In this document: positions 57,701 through 64,000 of the stretch, one piece after another
How positions within the stretch are numbered: the first letter of the stretch is position 1
Layout of the letters: each line of letters begins with the position of its first letter
NCBI RefSeq assembly: GCF_000428585.1
Contig: NZ_AUAF01000004.1
Span: forward strand, 1-64,000
Reading direction: 5' to 3'
Origin: Zooshikella ganghwensis DSM 15267
GTDB taxonomy: Bacteria > Pseudomonadota > Gammaproteobacteria > Pseudomonadales > Zooshikellaceae
Length of the DNA: 64,000 nucleotides
Position numbers and translations under genes: made by a program
The notes under the pieces: model-generated
Database searches by the model: none
The model's input: the letters and a program-made list of their open reading frames with translations, nothing else
Told to the model about the DNA's origin: nothing

Positions 57701-58504
57701 ATTTTTAAGAAGCTCATCAGGGGCTGTCTGGTTTAACGACTCAGGTCCCTCTTCTGTAACCCGTTTTAGCTCAATATCAATTTGTCTGAGTAACGCCCTT
57801 ATGGTTGAGCTGTTATGGATTGATCCATTATTAAGTCCATCAATTACCCCAGATGCAATCCACCAAAGTTGTCCCAGTGGGGTTTTCATGAATAACTGCT
57901 CAAGCCGATTGAAAACCTTTGCCATATAACCTAGGTTTTCGGCCATGTGCTGGTCTCGTAAAATACCCACCATGGCAAACTGATACATCTGCCGAAGCTT
58001 GCGCACCAGTGTATTGAAACTTTCCCCCTGTAACTTGGCTAAAGCAGCGTCACTCAGTTTAGGATTTTTTTGGCTTAAATCAGGCGAAAACAGTGATGTT
58101 TCAGAAAGTAGGCTTTCACCACGAGCAGCTCGAATATCATTTAGAATAGGTAGCAGAATAACAGGCAAATCTCGGCGTCCACTTTGGACCCGGTCCAGGT
58201 ACATTGGCAGCTGTAACATCGCCTGCATCAATACTTCGTGCGCTTCCCCCTTGTTAGTCACCGCTTCATCTAACAATCCTTTAGCGAGTGCTTCCATTTC
58301 TTCAGCAAGCAAAGCAGCACCATAAAACTCCACCATTTGCAACGTTCCATGCACCTGGTGTATGTAATTCAAACAAAAGCGAAGCTTGGTAGAATCCTGG
58401 GGGTTTTCCGCATAAGCCTCTAACGCTTGGCGTGCCTGTTTAAGCGTTTCTTCTATCTCACCTTTAACCCAGTCCAGGGCTACATAGTCGTGGCGATCAC
58501 CCAT
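51755..58504 (-). CDS. chpA: ChpA, multi-Hpt CheA-type hybrid histidine kinase of type IV pilus chemotaxis
   Basis: A very large cytoplasmic kinase, 2249 residues. Start: ATG at 58504, GGAG 5 bases before; an upstream ATG overlaps pilK. Five phosphotransfer (Hpt-like) sites can be read: H49 (HQVHGTLQMV), H713 (HTLKGSGRL), H966 (HTLKGSAH), H1334 and H1515 (HTLKGGAR), separated by long acidic Glu/Pro-rich linkers. They are followed by dimerisation helices, a CheA ATPase domain (LEHMLRNAIDHGIE near 1835, GRGVGMDVV), a CheW-like domain and a C-terminal receiver with Asp near 2178 (VMLLDIEMPRMDGF). The Pseudomonas ChpA is longer with more Xpt modules. It drives PilG/PilH control of pilus motors. 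Confidence 0.95.
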   Translation of the reverse strand: MGDRHDYVALDWVKGEIEETLKQARQALEAYAENPQDSTKLRFCLNYIHQVHGTLQMVEFYGAALLAEEMEALAKGLLDEAVTNKGEAHEVLMQAMLQLPMYLDRVQSGRRDLPVILLPILNDIRAARGESLLSETSLFSPDLSQKNPKLSDAALAKLQGESFNTLVRKLRQMYQFAMVGILRDQHMAENLGYMAKVFNRLEQLFMKTPLGQLWWIASGVIDGLNNGSIHNSSTIRALLRQIDIELKRVTEEGPESLNQTAPDELLKNLLYYVAKADNETPRIRALKEAFNLVEALPDEDTLNQERDLFSGPDKEAMASVVTVLTDELTSIKEALDLFVRSDRHDITNFKEQVPVLKRIADTIAVLGLGIPRKVLMEQLDIMQQMVAGNREMDDAALMDIAGSLLYVEATLTGIVDSSTGKPRVTESVVPVSEMSEAHEAVIREARNGLEQAKDAIIEFIASQWNHQNLVNVPEVLDAVRGGLIMIPLERAATLIAACRRYVKEQLLDKQQVPQWQALDTLADAITSVEYYLERLAEGNTSQNELILDVAEESLVHLGFSSDDLRQPPVRPEAEVLAEAEARQAIEAADTSGEEDEGPVLKEPEELEEAEALYPEEDVETQEEIEDIALEEVAPAESAEDVFEAPAAEPEPVTVTAEPAPVDEEEESLIDDEVIEIFIEEAGEVLETINEYLPKWQSNLDDADARGEVRRAFHTLKGSGRLVGATVVGELAWAIENMLNRIIDNTISISDDHFDLVRRVTGRLPGLVKDFENQQQKQTPDVDAFVAEAEAYAKGLPFEKPVEAETFPEELMAEPVISEDDFAEEQAALEAEELAEDEIIWESAVESFIMDEQELPADEDEEEIKAESVEEIEEIPLPEQEDGSVAEELELLQMGLTEEDIPATDEVAEEVEVSLPSEAAPEFDPVLLDIFHDEAVSHFATVKQFVAQYHEAQQPIAIDEALQRALHTLKGSAHMAGVICIAQLVSPLEQLIKDLRANLVKADHEVALILQRAGELGETALASMKANPLMELDGLDQFLQDVDQIQRRLFAEDASEDEAVEQDTQVISMFLAEGMEVLLDAGEILEEWSRNPVAGDELNMLLEELETLAKGAEIAELDPVAELCEALIDAYKAVVEGQCPLSDDFFKAVRDGHEQLISMMDSIAAVQTVEPATDCIQQLHRLTAEEDVESFEIAEPAMPEVEEVDLNADLEESLSLDEETLPIIEVDTDIDMGLPEEELETLNIEAEEIPEEPIQLGELGEEALEVSTQEPEPVEQPAAPVVTQEEKGPLIDPELVEIFLEEAGDIMESTASSLQKWIENPESTMEVKELQRDLHTLKGGARMAEITQIGDFSHELEFIYEGLSDGRLKTETPLFDLLLACHDLLADMLDELKTQGYCRNVDWLIDALKTYRANPDSGIPNIHKLLSQTSELEQTSPPKPELEQAPLVTGELAEASPHEPAVAQDLDDLALADTDVLDIFLEEAVDLVDGVERSTDAWRKDPANGQYADELLRLLHTLKGGARLAGLSKLGDFTHEFEMFITQAQNRLPDLEGAFFADVFTRQDKLQTHVDHVKKHMSGEAPVVAEKATPAAAEPSAEILPFTPKTKAVEPVSPGDTMPAKVKPISAAKRAAGKARQPQEMVKVPADLLESLVNLAGETSISRGRVEQQISDISFTLEEMHTTIERVREQLRRLDIETQTQIISKHEAEAASMALEFDPLEMDQYSELTQLSRSLFESASDLMDLKEALVDKNRDAETLLLQQARVNTELQEGLMQTRMVPFNRLMPRLRRIVRQISSELDKQVEFNVENAEGEMDRTVLERMVAPLEHMLRNAIDHGIEPEEQRKASGKEAVGQVALSLSREGGDILLEMSDDGSGVNLDAVRAKAIERGLMDPDADLSDNEILQFILEAGFSTARAVTQISGRGVGMDVVHSEIKQLGGSVTIHSTPGKGTTFRVRLPFTVSVNRALMVYIGEDLYAIPLNSIEGVVRVSPYELEAYYEDDAPDFEYAGQDYKLKYLGDLLHRSGKPNLQGALAPLPVILTRGAEHSVALQVDSLAGSREIVVKSLGFQFASLPGVSGATILGDGRVVIILDVVALIRSDYAHQGLLLTAEVVAEEIEVPAQVERIPLVMVVDDSVTVRKVTSRLLERNGYEVLLARDGVEAISLLQDRKPDVMLLDIEMPRMDGFEVASTVRNDRRLKSVPIIMITSRTGEKHRERALAIGVNEYLGKPFQEGPLLETIERMVKTDA

Positions 58505-58521
58505 AACTACTCCACTTGTCA

Positions 58522-59385
58522 TCAATTCGCCGCCTTATGCTTGATAAAAGCTAAAGCACGATCAGTGTATGCGCGCCGCAGATCTGAGTGCTTCCAATCT
58601 ACAATTTCCCCTAGCCCTAGTACCAATAACCCCCCTGGTACTAACCGCTCAACTAGGCAATTCACGATCATTTTGCGCCGCCAACGCCGGAAATAAATCA
58701 GTAGGTTTTGGCAAAAAATAATATCCATACCGTACATTGGGGCCTTATTAAGCTCCAAAACATTGACTCGGGCAAAACAAACCCGTTCTTTAAGTCCTGG
58801 ATTTACCTCAAATTTTTGCTGTCCAATACTTCTAAAGTATCGATCACGAATGTCTGAATCTATATTTTCTAGTTTACGCTGACTATAGATTCCCTGCCTG
58901 GCTTTAGCCAAAGCAGGTACACTAATATCCGTTCCAGTTACACCAAAATATTGAGATTTGCCTTGTTCGCCGAGAACTGCATTTGCGAGCATCGCTAGAG
59001 AATATGGCTCTTCACCGGTTGCGCAGCCAACACTCCAAATTTCAATAGGTTTGTTGAACTCGCTTACACGCTGGCTTAAGTACTCTTCAACAACTTCAAA
59101 GGAAGGACGGTGCCGAAAGAAGCTGGTTTCCTGAACAGTTAAGCGATCTACAAGGGTTGTCCACTCTTGTGCCGCTGCTGGGCCATTCATAATCTCTTCA
59201 AAATAGGTCTGGTAATCTGAATAGCCGAGCTCACGCATGCGTATACCAACACTGGTTTGTAAAAACGACTTTCTTTGCTCAGATATACGCATGCCAGTCC
59301 TATCTTCAAGAAGAGACTGCCACTGCTCAAACTGTTGCTGGTCCATGTCAGGCAGTGACTGCATTGACCAATCTTTAGTTATCAT
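58522..59385 (-). CDS. pilK: PilK, CheR-type chemoreceptor methyltransferase
   Basis: Methylates glutamates of the PilJ receptor with SAM, 287 residues from the ATG at 59385 (a GTG at 59391 is also in frame). N-terminal CheR helices DRTGMRISEQRKSFLQTSV near 29, then SAM domain WSVGCATGEEPYSLAML near 118-134, TGTDISVPALAKARQGIYS near 151, and INFCQN-like IIFCQNLLIYFRRWRR near 227. Lies between pilJ and chpA; its stop is 17 bp from the chpA start. Confidence 0.92.
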   Translation of the reverse strand: MITKDWSMQSLPDMDQQQFEQWQSLLEDRTGMRISEQRKSFLQTSVGIRMRELGYSDYQTYFEEIMNGPAAAQEWTTLVDRLTVQETSFFRHRPSFEVVEEYLSQRVSEFNKPIEIWSVGCATGEEPYSLAMLANAVLGEQGKSQYFGVTGTDISVPALAKARQGIYSQRKLENIDSDIRDRYFRSIGQQKFEVNPGLKERVCFARVNVLELNKAPMYGMDIIFCQNLLIYFRRWRRKMIVNCLVERLVPGGLLVLGLGEIVDWKHSDLRRAYTDRALAFIKHKAAN

Positions 59386-59450
59386 GCTCACTTACTTCAG
59401 GCGACCCACCTTTGAATTAAACTAAACAGTGTTATAAACCAAAGGGACTA

Positions 59451-61478
59451 TTAACCCTCTGGCAGCTTAAAGCCTGCTACCGATTTACGCATTTCAGTAG
59501 CCAGTTCAGCAAGGTGTCCGATAGAGTTAGCAGTCGCATTGGTACCCGCAGAGGTTTGAGCTGTAATCTCTTGAATAACGTTCATCGTATTAGAGATATG
59601 ACCTGCAGATGAGGCCTGTTGACGTGCTGCGTTAGAAATGTTTTGAATCAAGTCAGCAAGGTTTTTCGATACTTTCTCGATCTCTTCTAGTGCCACACCC
59701 GCGTCTTGTGCGAGGCGAGCACCTTTAACCACTTCTGAAGTCGTTTGCTCCATCGAGATTACCGCTTCGTTGGTATCTGTCTGAATGGTTTTAACCAACG
59801 CTTCGATCTGTTTGGTTGCCGCAGATGCACGTTCCGCCAAGCGCTGTACCTCGTCGGCAACCACCGCGAAACCACGCCCTGCGTCCCCTGCCATCGATGC
59901 CTGAATCGCCGCATTCAATGCCAGAATGTTCGTTTGGTCAGCGATGTCATTGATCAACGATACGATATCACCGATTTCCTGAGATGACTCACCCAGACGC
60001 TTGATACGCTTAGAAGTATCTTGAATCTGTTCACGAATGGTATCCATGCCGGCAATGGTATTCTGTACAACCTCATTACCTTTGTTCGCGATCGCCACCG
60101 ACCGCTCCGCTACCGCAGCAGACTCAGAAGCGTTAGCCGATACCTGGTCAATCGACACAGCCATCTCATTAACCGCTGCGGAAGCACCTGCAATCTCTTG
60201 AGCCTGGTGCTCTGCGGCTTCAGCAAGATGCATCGCTGTTGCTTGGGTTTCTTGTGCAGCTGAAGCCACTTGTACTGCTGTATTATTGATGGTTGCAACC
60301 AGCTGCCTTAGCTGGTCAATAGAGAAGTTGATAGAGTCTGCAATCGCACCTGTGAAGTCTTCTGTTACCGTAGCCGATACAGTTAAGTCACCATCAGCCA
60401 GGTCAGCTAGCTCATCCAGCAGTCGCAGGATAGCCGCCTGGTTTTGTTCGTTATGCTCTGCTTGCTCTTGCAAACGCTGGCGAGTATCACGAACCATAAC
60501 CAAACCAATCAAGACAATTGATAGTACGGCCAGCAAGCCAAATAGTGCACCCGTTTGGGTACTGATAACCCGCTCACCCTCCAAGCCTTCAAACAGGTTT
60601 ACTAACTTAGATGCTTCTTGGAGTAGCTGCTGAGAATCAGCAAAAATTTGGTCAGACGCTTCACGGACCTGAAATAACTCTGGGGATGTTTCAAGGATTT
60701 CATCCACACTACCATCAACAAACTCAAACAAATCAGAAATTTCATTCAGTCGGTCAATAGCTTCACTATCACTCACTCGGGTAATACCTAACTCACTGTC
60801 GCCATTTATCATCCCGCGTAATACACGACCAAACAAACTCGCATCACGACCGAAGCTGTCTGCTGCCATAACTGAGTCTTCGGTACCTTCTAGAACTTTG
60901 TTTACACTACCTAGGATACGTTCTGCTAACCAGGATTGCTTTTGTGCCAGTGCAACCTGACCAGCCGGGGCATTGGTTTCCAGCAGAATTTCTACTACCT
61001 CATCATATTCAATTTGCAGCTGTGGGACTGTTTCAGATAAGGTGCCTGCTACATCATGAAGAGAGAGTACAGTATCTTCTGTATTCATGATGTCATTCGC
61101 GTTTTTACTCACCCGCTGCCATATTCCTGCAAGGGAGTTCATCTGCTGATTGAGTGTATCTGAATTTTGCTGCTCTACCGCAGGGAGGTCATCAGATCCC
61201 TTCTGCAAGGTAGTAAAGCTTACATTGAAGGCATCATGGGCAGTACGTAGCAGTTTAAACGCATCACTCTTACCCGCTGCAGCCTCTGTAGAGTTTTTTG
61301 CTATCTGCTGAGAAAGTACCCGCAACTCCCCTGAGTGACCTATATATTCCTTGTCTTCAGAGGCTTTATTATTTACGTAAAGGAAGTTTGCGATCATCGC
61401 AACTAATGAGACAATTAACAGCACAAACAATGCAGCGATTATTTGGCTGGTTTGGTTCTTCGCAGATATACCCTTCAT
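59451..61478 (-). CDS. pilJ: PilJ, methyl-accepting chemoreceptor of the Pil-Chp system
   Basis: A 675-residue inner-membrane receptor. TM1 about 12-34 ([21 protein letters not shown]), a periplasmic region of about 270 residues made of two PilJ-type helical modules ([19 protein letters not shown] and later), TM2 about 306-328 ([18 protein letters not shown]), a HAMP-like linker, and the cytoplasmic signalling hairpin with [20 protein letters not shown] near 525. It has the diverged receptor tip of PilJ (QASMAGDAG) rather than the classical EAARAGEQG. It senses pilus retraction/pilin in Pseudomonas. Confidence 0.95.
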   Translation of the reverse strand: MKGISAKNQTSQIIAALFVLLIVSLVAMIANFLYVNNKASEDKEYIGHSGELRVLSQQIAKNSTEAAAGKSDAFKLLRTAHDAFNVSFTTLQKGSDDLPAVEQQNSDTLNQQMNSLAGIWQRVSKNANDIMNTEDTVLSLHDVAGTLSETVPQLQIEYDEVVEILLETNAPAGQVALAQKQSWLAERILGSVNKVLEGTEDSVMAADSFGRDASLFGRVLRGMINGDSELGITRVSDSEAIDRLNEISDLFEFVDGSVDEILETSPELFQVREASDQIFADSQQLLQEASKLVNLFEGLEGERVISTQTGALFGLLAVLSIVLIGLVMVRDTRQRLQEQAEHNEQNQAAILRLLDELADLADGDLTVSATVTEDFTGAIADSINFSIDQLRQLVATINNTAVQVASAAQETQATAMHLAEAAEHQAQEIAGASAAVNEMAVSIDQVSANASESAAVAERSVAIANKGNEVVQNTIAGMDTIREQIQDTSKRIKRLGESSQEIGDIVSLINDIADQTNILALNAAIQASMAGDAGRGFAVVADEVQRLAERASAATKQIEALVKTIQTDTNEAVISMEQTTSEVVKGARLAQDAGVALEEIEKVSKNLADLIQNISNAARQQASSAGHISNTMNVIQEITAQTSAGTNATANSIGHLAELATEMRKSVAGFKLPEG

Positions 61479-61579
61479 ATGTATTTGGCCCCCACATGGC
61501 CTACAGCTTCTTGTTATGGCACAGTGTTAAACAAAATAATGGTGGTTACGCCACCTGCTGCTTCCTACTACTTCAATTC

Positions 61580-62122
61580 CTATACAGCAACTTTTGAAAA
61601 GCTTGGGTGCTCTGCCAGAGCATACAGGCTAAAAATCAGCCAGCGACCATCTTCTCTTTCATAAGAGCCCGTCAGAAATGACTGAAATGGCTCTGGTGTG
61701 CTGCGTGGTATTTGGTCTGAGTAGCCATCAACAGGGAAATGCTGCATCCCCATAACCTCATCAACCACTAATCCGCTAAACAGTTCACCATGTTCAACAA
61801 CCAGTATACGCCGGCTTTTTCGTGCTGAAGCCAGCTGGTGTCCAAGAAAAGTTGGTAAATCCATTATGGGTAACAGTCGTCCACGAACATTCGCGATTCC
61901 CTTTACCCAACTTTGTACTCCTGGCAATTGAGTATAGTTAGGAACTGGTAAGATTTCTGCCACTTCACCCATTGGGGCCACAAAGTTCAAGTTAGCAAGA
62001 CGGAAACCTATTCCACTCCACTGGGCTTTAACTTCGGTTTGGGCTGGAAGACCTGCCGCATGTTGACGGCAACGCCTAGCAATTGATTGAAGAAGCTCAA
62101 AAGGATGTTGCACTTCTGACAT
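61580..62122 (-). CDS. pilI: PilI, CheW-like adaptor
   Basis: A 180-residue CheW-fold adaptor coupling PilJ to ChpA. Features: GIGFRLANLNFVAPMGEVAEIL near 36-57, LPGVQSWVKGIANVRGRLLPIMDLP near 67-91, and LVVDEVMGMQHF near 118. It follows pilH by 26 bp and precedes pilJ by 101 bp. Confidence 0.93.
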   Translation of the reverse strand: MSEVQHPFELLQSIARRCRQHAAGLPAQTEVKAQWSGIGFRLANLNFVAPMGEVAEILPVPNYTQLPGVQSWVKGIANVRGRLLPIMDLPTFLGHQLASARKSRRILVVEHGELFSGLVVDEVMGMQHFPVDGYSDQIPRSTPEPFQSFLTGSYEREDGRWLIFSLYALAEHPSFSKVAV

Positions 62123-62148
62123 GATTTAAACCACTCTAACAACCAGCC

Positions 62149-62508
62149 TCAAAGTACATTATTGAGTGTTTTCACTAAAACAGATTCCTCGACAGGTTTC
62201 GTAAGATAATCTTTTGCCCCCTGACGTTTACCCCATACGCGATCTGTCTCCTGATCTTTTGTCGTAACAATAATCACAGGTATATGACTAGTGTTGGGAT
62301 CTTTCGTCAACTGTCGTGTAGCCTGAAAACCATTTAATCCAGGCATTACAATATCCATTAATACGGCATCTGGCTTCTGATCTCGCGCAAGAGCAACACC
62401 ATCAGCTCCGTTGTCAGCCTCCAGGACTTCGTGGCCGTGCTTTTCTAACATTTCTTTAAGCTTGTACCGTTCAGTAGGAGAGTCTTCAACAATTAGTACT
62501 CGAGCCAT
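62149..62508 (-). CDS. pilH: PilH, single-domain response regulator
   Basis: A CheY-like receiver of 119 residues from the ATG at 62508, where GGGGGA lies 4-9 bases before; the longer start at 62541 is rejected. Acidic pair ED near 8-9, phospho-Asp in AVLMDIVMPGLNGF near 51, Thr in IIVTTKD near 82, Lys in LTKPVE near 104. In Pseudomonas PilH acts mainly as a phosphate sink and with PilT-driven retraction. Confidence 0.94.
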   Translation of the reverse strand: MARVLIVEDSPTERYKLKEMLEKHGHEVLEADNGADGVALARDQKPDAVLMDIVMPGLNGFQATRQLTKDPNTSHIPVIIVTTKDQETDRVWGKRQGAKDYLTKPVEESVLVKTLNNVL

Positions 62509-62583
62509 AAATCCCCCAGCTACAAACATTACCAAAACCACTCCGAAATAAAGGAATGGCTCTTAAAAATTACTTACGCCAAA

Positions 62584-62991
62584 TTACGCATTGGCAGAGG
62601 CGCTAGAACTCGTGTTGACATGCGCCCGAATCGCCCCAAGCAGCTCTTCTTTACTAAAAGGCTTAGTGAGGTATTGGTCAGAACCCACAATGCGACCTTT
62701 TGCTTTATCAAACAAACCATCTTTGCTTGACAGCATAATCACAGGTGTCGATTTAAATGCACTGTTATTTTTGATCAGTGCACAGGTTTGATAACCATCA
62801 AGGCGTGGCATCATGATATCAACAAAGATGATGTTTGGCTGCGTATCTGCAATTTTAGCCAGGGCATCAAAACCGTCAGTCGCAGTGACGACTGTACACC
62901 CAACTTTTTTAAGCAGAGTTTCCGCTGTGCGACGAATAGTCTTACTATCGTCGATCACCATCACCTTCAAACTCTTAAAATCATCTTCCAT
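62584..62991 (-). CDS. pilG: PilG, single-domain response regulator
   Basis: A CheY-like receiver, 135 residues, first gene of the pilGHIJK-chpABC cluster. Acidic pocket VIDDSKT near 12-18, phospho-Asp in IIFVDIMMPRLDGYQ near 57, Ser in VIMLSSKDG near 86, Lys in YLTKPFSKEE near 109. It promotes pilus extension through PilB/cAMP in Pseudomonas. Confidence 0.94.
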   Translation of the reverse strand: MEDDFKSLKVMVIDDSKTIRRTAETLLKKVGCTVVTATDGFDALAKIADTQPNIIFVDIMMPRLDGYQTCALIKNNSAFKSTPVIMLSSKDGLFDKAKGRIVGSDQYLTKPFSKEELLGAIRAHVNTSSSASANA

Positions 62992-63311
62992 ATCTTAAGC
63001 CTTCAGCCCAAAGGAAATTACTTTTGTCTCATTCGCAGTGGTTTGACCACTAAAAGTTAGACAGAATTCCGTGCCGTCAAATGTTTTAACACACAATCCT
63101 AGTGCAATCTATAAGAAACGTTACGTGTTCAACATTCCTTTATTGTAGCCTCTTGACAAGTATATGAGGGAGCTTCTATTCCTTGAAGCATATTAAGCAT
63201 ATAGCTAGCAACTGTTTACCTTACAAATAGTTTAGCTATCAAATGGCAATAAGGGTAAACTTCATCACCTTAAACATATCTTTAAACTGAAGGCAACACT
63301 AGGGTGTGTAT
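62992..63311. promoter_or_regulatory. 320-bp divergent control region between pilG and gshB
   Basis: Holds the promoters of both gene sets. For gshB a -35 TTGACA at 63153-63158 and a 16-bp-spaced TCTATT (63175-63180) fit a sigma-70 promoter about 130 bp before the start. No clear pilG promoter was picked out; no gene is present. Confidence 0.45.
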
Positions 63312-64000
63312 ATGACAGTACGGCTCGGAATAGTGATGGACCCTATTAAAACTATCAATTATAAAAAAGATAGTTCGCTTGCAATGTTAATTGCCGCACA
63401 AAAACGCGGCTGGTCCCTATTCTACATGGAGCCTGAAGATATATTCCAAAGCCAAGGACAAAGTATGGGTATTGCCAGCCCATTAACCGTATTTGAGGAT
63501 GCTAATCATTGGTTTTCTCTTGAAGAACCTCAGCGCATTGCTTTATCGAGCCTTGATGTAATTCTAATGCGTAAAGATCCCCCCTTTGATAATGAGTATA
63601 TTTATGCGACTTATTTACTAGAACAAGCCCAAAACCAAGGCACCCTGGTTGTTAACAACCCGCAAAGTCTCAGGGACTGTAATGAAAAATTCTTTGCCAC
63701 TCAGTTCCCCCAATGTGCACCACCAACCTGTATATCAAGGCGAGTTGATTTACTTAAAGAATTTGCTGCCAGTTATGGTGATGTTATTTACAAACCTCTA
63801 GATGGCATGGGTGGAAGCTCCATTTTTCGGGTACAGCCTAATGACCCCAACTTAAGTGTCATCATTGAAACACTGACGCTGCATGGTCAGCGACAGATCA
63901 TGGCACAACAATATATTCCTGAAATAAAAGAAGGCGATAAACGGATTCTACTCATAGACGGTAAGCCTGTTCCTTATGCGCTTGCACGTGTGCCCGCCAA
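63312..64000 (+). CDS. gshB: Glutathione synthetase (cut by window end)
   Basis: An ATP-grasp ligase joining gamma-glutamylcysteine and glycine. The first 229 residues are visible; the frame is open to the window edge. It begins VRLGIVMDPIKTINYKKDSS, the classical GshB start, then RKDPPFDNEYIYATYLLE near 93, NNPQSLRDCNEKFFATQF near 115, and VIYKPLDGMGGSSIFRV near 157 (ATP-binding lysine and glycine loop). Divergent from pilG, as in P. aeruginosa. Confidence 0.95.
   Translation, partial: MTVRLGIVMDPIKTINYKKDSSLAMLIAAQKRGWSLFYMEPEDIFQSQGQSMGIASPLTVFEDANHWFSLEEPQRIALSSLDVILMRKDPPFDNEYIYATYLLEQAQNQGTLVVNNPQSLRDCNEKFFATQFPQCAPPTCISRRVDLLKEFAASYGDVIYKPLDGMGGSSIFRVQPNDPNLSVIIETLTLHGQRQIMAQQYIPEIKEGDKRILLIDGKPVPYALARVPA

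Noticed and set aside
1-64000. CRISPR arrays, tRNA or rRNA genes, prophage
   Set aside because: No regularly spaced direct repeats, no cloverleaf-like or rRNA-like stretch, and no phage structural genes were noticed on reading; a dedicated scan was not possible.

Overview
The window is chromosomal DNA of a gammaproteobacterium with moderately low GC. Gene content and order (algZR-hemCDXY, metK/ahcY/metF/rsmE, and the gshB-pilGHIJK-chpABC pilus block) follow the Pseudomonas/Hahella plan. The AT-richness and the mixture of Pseudomonas-like and marine-type genes suggest an Oceanospirillales/Hahellaceae-type marine bacterium, perhaps Zooshikella- or Spartinivicinus-like. The genus is inference from gene content only.

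Layout. The window opens inside the tail of an IS982-like transposase, followed by acetyl-CoA synthetase (acs) and two small envelope proteins. Between 3.6 and 4.1 kb there is a possible small RNA, followed by a GH3-family adenylate-forming protein that lacks its C-terminal domain. Positions 5.4-10.5 kb hold a seven-gene yjfI-J-K-L-M-C-like membrane-stress operon (DUF2170, PspA, potassium channel, DUF2491, DUF350, DUF1190 lipoprotein, glutathionylspermidine-synthase-like ligase). A periplasmic serine protease with DUF4124 and pseudopilin-like ends and an unknown protein follow. Positions 14.3-21 kb carry hemC-hemD-hemX-hemY and the alginate/fimbrial two-component pair algZ-algR, divergent from argH. 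Next come a free-standing homologue of the class I adenylate cyclase C-terminal region and an HNH endonuclease.

Positions 24.5-33.9 kb hold the most unusual locus: a NitT/TauT-type ABC permease and ATPase followed by two different substrate-binding/OmpA fusion proteins, a von Willebrand A lipoprotein, a membrane coiled-coil protein, a TelA-family protein and a classical periplasmic binding protein. A 124-bp MITE-like element flanked by a 4-bp repeat lies between the ATPase and the first fusion gene. It looks like an envelope-anchored sensing or uptake system of unknown substrate.

Positions 34.7-38.4 kb carry a carbamoyltransferase / SxtJ / 50-residue DUF5989 / SGNH-hydrolase cassette, probably modifying a glycan or secondary metabolite. 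Central metabolism follows: fba, pgk, epd and tkt on the minus strand, and on the plus strand an ArsR-methyltransferase regulator (SahR-like) with metK, ahcY and metF, making a SAM-cycle block behind a 16-bp perfect palindrome that overlaps the predicted -35 box. After rsmE, the rest of the window is the Pil-Chp twitching chemotaxis cluster on the minus strand (pilG, H, I, J, K, chpA, chpB, chpC), divergent from gshB, which runs off the end.

No rRNA, tRNA, CRISPR array or prophage was seen.
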